From contig JAACJP010000018.1 in the NCBI GenBank assembly GCA_013368375.1, positions 248,001-312,000 of the forward strand: a DNA stretch of 64,000 nt, read 5' to 3'. Positions 57,432 through 64,000 of this stretch are shown here, piece after piece. Position 1 is the stretch's first letter. Every line of letters starts with the position of its first letter. A program made the position numbers and the translations under genes. Source of the DNA: Tricholomella constricta (taxonomy: Eukaryota; Basidiomycota; Agaricomycetes; Agaricales; Lyophyllaceae). The notes beneath the pieces are model-generated. The model ran no database searches. It had not been told where the DNA came from and saw only the letters and a program-made list of their open reading frames with translations.

Positions 57432-57935
57432 TGTCAGGGGAACTCTCGTTCACGCTCTCCGACGCTCACAGATCGTTCCCCGACTCACGCGCTCGCCCCT
57501 GACTGACCGATCGCGATCCCGACCCGACGCTCCGACCCAAGCGTCGGTGTACATACTTACTCACTTCCTGTCGCTTCCCCTCACTCCCCGCGCGCGCCCG
57601 ACGCCGATCCCGACCACCCGACATCCCGACGTCGGCTGCCCCGCCTCGTGCCCGTACCCTGGGCCACGAGGATCGGACAGCGTCGGGAACGTGTCCATAC
57701 ACGCGCCGCACACCATTCGTTACTATTACATGTACAGTACACTCTGGAGGACCGGCCCTCACGTCCTACACTCGTATATAGTCGGCCCCCTGGCATTTGG
57801 GAATCCTTTACACTATTCTCTTCGGATTCCCCCTTGCCAGGTAAGCCTTACTTACATTCGTTACTGTACATCAATATAACTTCGGATTCCCCCTTGCCAG
57901 TGCGATAGCGCTCCACTGTAAGGGTTGCCCTAACA
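57432..57935 (+). repeat. Element C 5' LTR
   Basis: 504 bp, TGTCAGG...CCTAACA. TATATA lies at 57775, the predicted transcript start TTTACACTATTCT at 57807-57819, and 21-bp direct repeats at 57820-57840 and 57880-57900, exactly 60 bp apart, the first followed by GTAAGC. Confidence 0.93.
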
Positions 57936-57937
57936 GC

Positions 57938-57950
57938 AGAATAGTGTAAA
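57938..57950 (+). other. Element C primer-binding site (self-priming type)
   Basis: AGAATAGTGTAAA is the exact complement of TTTACACTATTCT in the LTR, 13 of 13 positions. It begins two bases after the LTR end. Confidence 0.78.
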
Positions 57951-58061
57951 CCGGAGACCCGACGAAACCGACCGATCAGCCTCCGCACCGAAACACGTGT
58001 CTGCTACACGCAACCCGTCCAGCGCGCGCCTGCTCCGATCGTCGCCCAGTCCCGTCTCGAG

Positions 58062-59282
58062 ATGTCCGACTTCGGTGAATTTGACACGCCTCCGTCTCCT
58101 GCTGCGCTCACGCCAGAGGAACGACTGGTGAGCCTTGAAACCGCAATGTCGGCTCTCTCACAATCCAACACCACCAACTCGGCCACCATGGACCGCATCG
58201 CCGCTCTTTTAGATACCATCGTTTTGGGGAACCCCTCCGCTGCCTCCCCAGCAGCACCTACGACCCCCGCGACGCCGGCGCAGCCCCTGCCGACGTCCCC
58301 TCCCCTTCCGCGATCGGGATCGCACATTCGGCCGTCGCCCCCTCCCGTGTACGACGGCGCTCGATCGGGCGGCCGCGCCTTCTGGAACGCGTGCCAGCTC
58401 TACTTCTCCCTGAGCGTCGGACAGTTCGCCGACGACCACGCCCGAATCAGCTGGGTGTTGTCATACATGCAACACGGTCGCGCCGCCGACTTCGTCGGTC
58501 GGGTCTTTCAGTATGGGTCGGTAAAGCGCGCATTCCCGACCTGGAAGGACTTCGCGTCGAACTTCGAAAAGGAGTTCTTCCTGTTCGACGAAGTCGCCGA
58601 CGCTGCGCTCACCCTTGAGTCGACAGCGTACTTCCAGAATGGGCGCACCATCGACGAGTACATTGACTCGTTCAAGGCGCTGTGGATCAAGGCCGACTAC
58701 CCAGACGGCCGCCATCTGGTCCTCAAATTCCGTCGGGGCATGGACCCGAAGCTCTCAAGGAGGCTTGGGAGCATCACCACGGGTCGGCCCGACGACTCCA
58801 AGATTGAGGACTGGCTAGCGATTGCCCGCTCCCAGGACTTCATCATGAGGACCGAGGAGGACTTCCACCGTCGGTCGGCTCCGACAGTTCCGACTGCGAG
58901 TCGCCCGACTGCCCCCATTCCGATGCCTGTGGTCGCGCCCATGCTCCGATGGCGAACCACTGCCCCACCGACCGCTCCCGTTCGTGTGTCGGCACCGGCG
59001 CACTCTCTCAGCACGCCCGTGACGCCGTCTCTTCCCCCAGGTGTCCCTATGGACATCGACCGGCTCCGCGGACGTCCTGTTCAGGACGACACCTGTCGTC
59101 GATGCAAGCAGCCGGGGCACTTCTGGCGCGACTGCCCAAAGCGCTTTGACCTGCGCCACATCATGCCAGAGGAACTGGATGAGCTGATCATGCAGCTACT
59201 GGCGCGCAAGGATGCGATCCCAGCTGACCCGACTCCCGAGTCGGCCGACCCGACCGCCTTGGCCACGGAAGAGGATTTTTAG
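58062..59282 (+). CDS. Element C Gag
   Basis: 406 aa from MSDFGEFDTPPSPAALTPEE. The domain order is as in element A: helical N-terminus, Pro-rich linker, Gag core (FWNACQLYFSLSVGQF, QHGRAADFVGRVFQYG, FEKEFFLFDEVADAALTLES, LKFRRGMDPKLSRRLGSI) and one zinc knuckle, CRRCKQPGHFWRDC. It should assemble the particle. It ends GAT TTT TAG with pol overlapping in the -1 frame. Confidence 0.92.
   Translation: MSDFGEFDTPPSPAALTPEERLVSLETAMSALSQSNTTNSATMDRIAALLDTIVLGNPSAASPAAPTTPATPAQPLPTSPPLPRSGSHIRPSPPPVYDGARSGGRAFWNACQLYFSLSVGQFADDHARISWVLSYMQHGRAADFVGRVFQYGSVKRAFPTWKDFASNFEKEFFLFDEVADAALTLESTAYFQNGRTIDEYIDSFKALWIKADYPDGRHLVLKFRRGMDPKLSRRLGSITTGRPDDSKIEDWLAIARSQDFIMRTEEDFHRRSAPTVPTASRPTAPIPMPVVAPMLRWRTTAPPTAPVRVSAPAHSLSTPVTPSLPPGVPMDIDRLRGRPVQDDTCRRCKQPGHFWRDCPKRFDLRHIMPEELDELIMQLLARKDAIPADPTPESADPTALATEEDF
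59273..59282 (+). promoter_or_regulatory. Gag-pol -1 frameshift site (equivalents at 22588-22597 and 53306-53315)
   Basis: G GAT TTT TAG here and in element A; G GGT TTT TAA in element B. In each, pol lies in the -1 frame and the gag stop is the next codon after TTT. Slipping one base back on the T run gives TTT TTA and enters pol. This mechanism is inferred from frame relations. Confidence 0.65.
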
Positions 59283-62200
59283 TCGCACAACGGGTGAAAA
59301 GTACGCCCCCGTTGTCTAGTCGTAATCGGTTCGCCCCCCTATCTGTAGAGTACCCCAGTATACTTAATATTGCTGCTACTTCTACGGGTGAACCAATCGA
59401 CGAAGACGTACAATCCTCTCCTGACCAAACGCCATCTCCTTCGGTCGCTCCGACCGAGCCGACTGTACCGTCGCGTCGCGGACTACCGCGCTGGGAAAAG
59501 CGACTGCCCCGTCGCTTCGTGATCGCCGCCTCCCCCGACTCCTTATCCCTGTCGCTCAAGGTCGAGCTCGAGACCACCGACACCCAAGAGACGCATTCGC
59601 TCGCTGCCCTCGTTGACAGCGGGGCATCGGCCTGCTTCATCAACACTGCCTTCGTTGAAAAGCACAAGCTGAAGACGCGACGGCTGAATCGCCCGACACG
59701 TGCCTACAATGTTGACGGAACCCCTAATGAGGCGGGTGCCATTGAATACGTCGTGGACGCAGTCTTACGTTACGACGGTCACTCCGAGCGCGTTCTGTTC
59801 GCGGTCGCGGGTATTGGAAAGCAGGATCTCATTCTCGGATTCACCTGGCTCCGAGACCACAACCCCGACATTGATTGGGCAACGGGAAAGGTGAAAATGA
59901 GTAGAGCGCCGACACGTTGCGACACCTGCAAGGTTGAAGTCAAGGAGGAGCGTCGTTCACGCACCAAGCTGCGAGCCGCCATTCGGGCTTGTCGGGCGGA
60001 AGGCATCCCGACAGTCGAGCCCGACCTGCGAGCCCCGACCTGCCCCTACGTCGAAGACGACTCCGACACCGACGAGTTCCTCCCCTACACTCCGATCATG
60101 GAGGAACCCGATCCAGAGTCGGACGACTTCCTGGTGGAGACCTTCCTGAACGGCGATCGCATCTTTGCGACTGCGATCCACCCCCCTCCGACCGAAATGC
60201 ACATTCGCGCCAGTCAAACGACATCGCAGCGACTCGCTGAGGCGCACGCCGCGAACTCTGCGCCTAAGTCATTCCGCGACGCCGTTCCGACCCACCTCCA
60301 CGACTTTGAGGACGTTTTCTCCAAGGTCGCGTTCGACGAACTCCCCGATCGCAAACAGTGGGATCACGCGATTGAGTTGGAGCCAGGCGCTTCGCCGTCC
60401 GGCACCAAAGTCTACCCACTGTCGCCAGCGGAGCAAGTCGAGCTCGATGCGTTCCTCAAGGAGAACCTCGAGTCGGGTCGGATCCGTCCGTCGAAGTCGC
60501 CCATGGCTTCGCCAGTGTTCTTCATCAAGAAGAAGGATGGTGCGCTCCGGCTGGTGCAGGACTATCGGACGCTCAACGCGCTGACGGTGAAGAACCGGTA
60601 CCCACTGCCGCTCATTAGCGAACTGGTGAACAACCTCCGCGGCGCGCGGTACTTCACCAAGCTGGACGTCCGATGGGGGTACAACAATGTTCGGATCAAG
60701 GAAGGCGACGAGTGGAAGGCAGCGTTTCGGACGAACCGCGGTCTCTTCGAGCCGCTCGTCATGTTCTTCGGCCTCACGAACAGCCCCGCCACATTCCAGA
60801 CCATGATGAATGACATCTTCCGCGATCTGATCGCCGAGGGTGTTGTTTGCGTGTACCTCGACGATATCTTGATTTACACCAAGACTCTCGAGGAACACCG
60901 TCGGGTCGCGCGACTCGTGCTGGACCGACTCCGCGAACATAAGTTGTTCCTAAAACCCGAGAAATGCGAGTTTGAACAGACCAAGGTCGAGTATCTTGGG
61001 CTGATCATCTCGCACGGGCAAGCGGAAATGGATCCGGTCAAGGTCGCTGGAGTGTCGGAGTGGCCGGCGCCGAGGAACAAGAAAGAGGTGCAAGCGTTCT
61101 TGGGCTTCACCAATTTCTACCGACGGTTCATCCAGGATTTCTCGCACCACGCCCGACCCCTGTTTGATTTGACGGGCAAGGACGTTGCCTGGCGCTGGGA
61201 AGCGTCGGAGCAGTCGGCCTTTGACCTCCTGAAGTCTGCGATCACGTCGCGACCGGTGCTTGCATTCCCCGACGACGACCGACCGTACCGCATCGAAGCT
61301 GACTCGTCCGACTTCGCGACAGGCGCGGTCCTGTCGCAAGAGTCGCCGTCCGATGGCAAGTGGCACCCGGTCGCGTTCTACTCGAAGAGCTTGAACGCAG
61401 TCGAGCGGAACTACGAGATCCACGACAAGGAGATGCTGGCGATCATCCGGTCTCTGGAGGAGTGGCGACATTTTGTGGAAGGCGCAAAGCACAAGGTGGA
61501 GATCTTGACCGACCACAAGAACCTTGAGTACTTCCTCACCGCGAAGAAACTCAATCGGCGGCAAGCCCGCTGGTCGCTCTACCTTGCCAACTTCGACTTT
61601 ACCCTCCACCACCGTCCGGGACGCAGCATGGGCAAACCCGACGCCCTGTCGCGTCGCGCTGATCACGGCGACGGAAGTGGCGACAATGCCGACATCGTGC
61701 TCCTCAAACCCGAGTTCTTCGCGATTCGCGCGACCGAGGGTCTGGCACTGGTCGGAGAAGAAGACGATGTGCTGAAAGCGATCCGCAAGGGCAATCGCGA
61801 CGGTGCACAGGAGGACGCGGTCGCGAAAGCGGCACAACTGGTCAAGGCATCCAAGACTGCCGGTCGCTCCCTACGCTTTGGCGAGTGGGGGGAGGAAGGT
61901 GGTCTGCTCACGTTCCGTGGACGGATCTATGTCCCGAACGTTCCTGACCTCCGCCGACGCATTGTGGAGCAGCATCATGACTCCAAGGTCGCCGGTCACC
62001 CGGGTCGCTGGAAGACGCTCGAGCTGGTGTCGCGCAACTACTGGTGGCCCCAGATGTCACGATTCATCGGTTCATACACCAGCACCTGCGACATGTGCTT
62101 GCGCACAAAACCCCGCCGCCAACTCCCCGTCGGACAGCTGCAGCCGCTCCCAATTCCCGAAGGCCGATGGAATGTCGTATCGGTGGACTTCATCACCGAA

Positions 62201-63319
62201 CTCCCCGAGTCCAATGGCCACGACGCGATCATGAACGTCGTAGATTCGGTCGGAAAGCGCGCGCATTTCATCGCATCGCACACGACCTGTTCGGCCTTGG
62301 GAGCCGCGAACCTCTACCGTCGCCACGTCTGGAAGCTCCACGGTCTCCCAGATGCCTTTGTCTCCGATCGAGGTCCACAGTTCGTCGCCGAATTCACGCG
62401 CGAACTGTACCGACTCCTGGGTATCAAGCTGTCGGCTTCGACGGCGTACCACCCGCAGACCGACGGACAGACCGAGCGTGTCAATCAGGAGCTGGAACAG
62501 TTCTTGCGGGTCTTCTGCAACGAGCGCCAGAACGACTGGGAGGACCTCTTGCCCGACGCCGAATTCAGTTACAACAACCATGTACATTCGGCGACACAGC
62601 AGACCCCTTTCTTGCTCGACACTGGTCGGCATCCGCGCATGGGCTTCGAGCCTCGTCGGGGCGCTTCCAAGAACGAGTCGGCCGACGAGTTCGTGGAGCG
62701 CATGAAGGAAGCACAGGAGGAAGCCAAGGCGGCGCTTTCAAAGGCCAAAGACGACATGGAGCGGTATTACAATCAGCGACACGCCCCGACACCCGACTAC
62801 CAGCCGGGTGACAAGGTGTACTTGGACGCGACCGACATTTCTACGACCCGACCGTCTAAGAAATTATCGCATCGCTACCTTGGCCCTTTCGTCGTGCAAA
62901 GGCGAGTTGGCCCGCTCGCATACCGCCTCCTGCTGCCTCAGTCCATGAAACGCATCCACCCAGTCTTCCACGTCATAAAGCTTGTCCCCGCCGTCGCTGA
63001 CCCAATCGAAGGTCGACAGTCCGACCCTCCGCCGCCACCAGACATCATCGATGACGAACCCCACTACGAAGTCCACAAAATCCTCGACAGTCGCATCTTC
63101 CGCAAGAAACTTCAGTACAAGATCTTGTGGAAAGGCTACGGCTATGAAGAAGCTTCGTGGGAGCCCCGGGAGAACGTCGCCGCACCCGACCTGGTTCGCA
63201 AGTTCCACCGCGACAATCCTGATGCTGCGCGCCACATCCGTGGCATCTTCACTCTATCCCCCGCCGTCTTCGCCACCGTCACCCCGCACCGAGCCGTTGC
63301 GATTCAAAAGGGGGGGTGA
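59279..63319 (+). CDS. Element C Gag-Pol (Pol part), intact
   Basis: 1346 residues, no stop or frameshift, read in the -1 frame after Gag. Aspartic protease ALVDSGASACFIN; RT with SPVFFIKKKDGALRLVQDYR, KLDVRWGYNN (first catalytic Asp), PLVMFFGLTNSPATFQ and VYLDDILIYT (YLDD); RNase H with RPYRIEADSSDFATGAVLSQ and DHKNLEYF; integrase H2C2 (HHDSKVAGHPGRW...CDMC), DDE residues in VSVDFITELP, AFVSDRGPQFVAEF and TAYHPQTDGQTERVNQELEQ; and a chromodomain near the end (YKILWKGYGYEEASWEPREN) that by family directs integration to particular chromatin. The last residues (QKGG) are encoded by the polypurine tract, and the TGA abuts the LTR. Confidence 0.95.
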   Translation, partial: LVAQRVKSTPPLSSRNRFAPLSVEYPSILNIAATSTGEPIDEDVQSSPDQTPSPSVAPTEPTVPSRRGLPRWEKRLPRRFVIAASPDSLSLSLKVELETTDTQETHSLAALVDSGASACFINTAFVEKHKLKTRRLNRPTRAYNVDGTPNEAGAIEYVVDAVLRYDGHSERVLFAVAGIGKQDLILGFTWLRDHNPDIDWATGKVKMSRAPTRCDTCKVEVKEERRSRTKLRAAIRACRAEGIPTVEPDLRAPTCPYVEDDSDTDEFLPYTPIMEEPDPESDDFLVETFLNGDRIFATAIHPPPTEMHIRASQTTSQRLAEAHAANSAPKSFRDAVPTHLHDFEDVFSKVAFDELPDRKQWDHAIELEPGASPSGTKVYPLSPAEQVELDAFLKENLESGRIRPSKSPMASPVFFIKKKDGALRLVQDYRTLNALTVKNRYPLPLISELVNNLRGARYFTKLDVRWGYNNVRIKEGDEWKAAFRTNRGLFEPLVMFFGLTNSPATFQTMMNDIFRDLIAEGVVCVYLDDILIYTKTLEEHRRVARLVLDRLREHKLFLKPEKCEFEQTKVEYLGLIISHGQAEMDPVKVAGVSEWPAPRNKKEVQAFLGFTNFYRRFIQDFSHHARPLFDLTGKDVAWRWEASEQSAFDLLKSAITSRPVLAFPDDDRPYRIEADSSDFATGAVLSQESPSDGKWHPVAFYSKSLNAVERNYEIHDKEMLAIIRSLEEWRHFVEGAKHKVEILTDHKNLEYFLTAKKLNRRQARWSLYLANFDFTLHHRPGRSMGKPDALSRRADHGDGSGDNADIVLLKPEFFAIRATEGLALVGEEDDVLKAIRKGNRDGAQEDAVAKAAQLVKASKTAGRSLRFGEWGEEGGLLTFRGRIYVPNVPDLRRRIVEQHHDSKVAGHPGRWKTLELVSRNYWWPQMSRFIGSYTSTCDMCLRTKPRRQLPVGQLQPLPIPEGRWNVVSVDFITELPESNGHDAIMNVVDSVGKRAHFIASHTTCSALGAANLYRRHVWKLHGLPDAFVSDRGPQFVAEFTRELYRLLGIKLSASTAYHPQTDGQTERVNQELEQFLRVFCNERQNDWEDLLPDAEFSYNNHVHSATQQTPFLLDTGRHPRMGFEPRRGASKNESADEFVERMKEAQEEAKAALSKAKDDMERYYNQRHAPTPDYQPGDKVYLDATDISTTRPSKKLSHRYLGPFVVQRRVGPLAYRLLLPQSMKRIHPVFHVIKLVPAVADPIEGRQSDPPPPPDIIDDEPHYEVHKILDSRIFRKKLQYKILWKGYGYEEASWEPRENVAAPDLVRKFHRDNPDAARHIRGIFTLSPAVFATVTPHRAVAIQKGG

Positions 63320-63823
63320 TGTCAGGGGAACTCTCGTTCACGCTCTCCGACGCTCACAGATCGTTCCCCGACTCACGCGCTCGCCCCTGACTGACCGATC
63401 GCGATCCCGACCCGACGCTCCGACCCAAGCGTCGGTGTACATACTTACTCACTTCCTGTCGCTTCCCCTCACTCCCCGCGCGCGCCCGACGCCGATCCCG
63501 ACCACCCGACATCCCGACGTCGGCTGCCCCGCCTCGTGCCCGTACCCTGGGCCACGAGGATCGGACAGCGTCGGGAACGTGTCCATACACGCGCCGCACA
63601 CCATTCGTTACTATTACATGTACAGTACACTCTGGAGGACCGGCCCTCACGTCCTACACTCGTATATAGTCGGCCCCCTGGCATTTGGGAATCCTTTACA
63701 CTATTCTCTTCGGATTCCCCCTTGCCAGGTAAGCCTTACTTACATTCGTTACTGTACATCAATATAACTTCGGATTCCCCCTTGCCAGTGCGATAGCGCT
63801 CCACTGTAAGGGTTGCCCTAACA
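63320..63823 (+). repeat. Element C 3' LTR
   Basis: 504 bp, reads the same as the 5' LTR. It is preceded by the polypurine tract AAAAGGGGGGG (63306-63316). Confidence 0.93.
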
Positions 63824-63828
63824 GCGCC

Positions 63829-64000
63829 CCCGACCCCGATGCTCCGACCCAAGCGTTGGTGTACATACTTATACATCCCTGTCGCTACCTCCCCTTCCAG
63901 CGCGCGCCCGATCCCGACGTCCGACATCCCGACGTCGGTCGCCCGACCTCGTGCCCGCGCCCTGAGCCACGAGGATCGGACAGCGTCGGGAACATGTACA
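63829..64000 (+). repeat. Element B 3' LTR, right part (continues beyond window)
   Basis: CCCGACCCCGATGCTCCGAC... continues the B LTR exactly where it was broken at 57431, once the GCGCC duplication is allowed for. Confidence 0.9.

Larger units (their letters stand above)
57427..63828 (+). mobile_element. Ty3/gypsy chromovirus element C, apparently intact and recent
   Basis: The element runs 57432-63823 (6392 bp) with GCGCC duplicated at 57427-57431 and 63824-63828. The two 504-bp LTRs read as identical. Gag and Pol frames are uninterrupted, the primer-binding site and polypurine tract are present, and it is nested inside the 3' LTR of element B. It is the best candidate for an active element in the window. 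Confidence 0.95.
51484..64000 (+). mobile_element. Ty3/gypsy chromovirus element B, interrupted by element C, right end outside window
   Basis: 5' LTR 51484-51973, primer-binding site, gag, pol (two nonsense codons), polypurine tract, then a 3' LTR (57350-57431) that is broken by element C and resumes at 63829 to the window edge. Comparing with the 490-bp 5' LTR, about 235 bp of the 3' LTR remain beyond the window, so the target duplication (left flank GTGGA) cannot be checked. Confidence 0.9.

Overview
The window looks like nuclear DNA of a mushroom-forming basidiomycete (Agaricomycetes). The evidence is many 47-85 nt GT-AG introns (often with CTAAC/CTGA-like branch sites), gene products typical of that group, chromodomain Ty3/gypsy retrotransposons and Tc1/mariner remnants. 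No prokaryotic, organellar or RNA-gene signature was seen. Exon coordinates below were rebuilt by hand from splice signals and reading-frame continuity, without transcript evidence.

Layout. 1-1829: 5' part of a DDE-type transposase gene (minus), running off the left edge. 2006-3036: LTR-like remnant. 3690-4262: an RPS13 gene fragment butted against an inverted DBR1 fragment. 4413-5496: first copy of a kinase-like gene. 6211-7409: unknown 360-aa protein. 8646-10813: VPS68/TMEM50-family gene convergent with a GNAT acetyltransferase. 11425-11663: TA-flanked MITE. 12024-17610: an O-acetylhomoserine sulfhydrylase-type PLP gene (15 exons) between two paralogous GFA/CENP-V-domain genes, plus a third decayed GFA copy. 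18231-19335: second kinase-like copy. 20015-30697: an interval bounded by 43-bp Tc1/mariner-type inverted repeats with TA duplications. It holds a broken transposase split by gypsy element A (exact 5-bp target duplication), a 477-aa gene and a 460-bp element with an 8-bp target duplication. 31091-34793: third kinase-like copy and an intact 8-exon DBR1 that share a duplicated upstream block. 34.8-38.5 kb: gene-poor, with diverged duplicate repeats and an RPN6-like relic. 38518-40351: HMG-box transcription factor. 44385-45233: a secreted precursor with 17 copies of an (A/S)P(G/P/D)W core, sixteen followed by KR or RR. 48363-51248: a small gene and a DUF6532-like gene. 51484-64000: gypsy element B, with gypsy element C nested in B's 3' LTR; B's right end lies beyond the window.

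How the parts fit together. Housekeeping genes (DBR1, VPS68, sulfur metabolism) sit among recent and old transposons. Kinase-like copies 2 and 3 and DBR1 share flanking sequence, so they look like one ancestral tandem array split by the mariner-bounded insertion; an inverted, deleted copy lies at 4-5.5 kb. The gypsy elements A, B and C form an informative set. C is intact with LTRs that read as identical, B has two nonsense codons, and A lacks about 108 codons of reverse transcriptase. All three carry a primer-binding site that pairs with the predicted 5' end of their own transcript, and the pairing covaries between elements.

The strongest candidates for something little described are the Kex2-type repeat-peptide precursor at 44385-45233 and the self-priming, repeat-bearing LTRs of the three gypsy elements.
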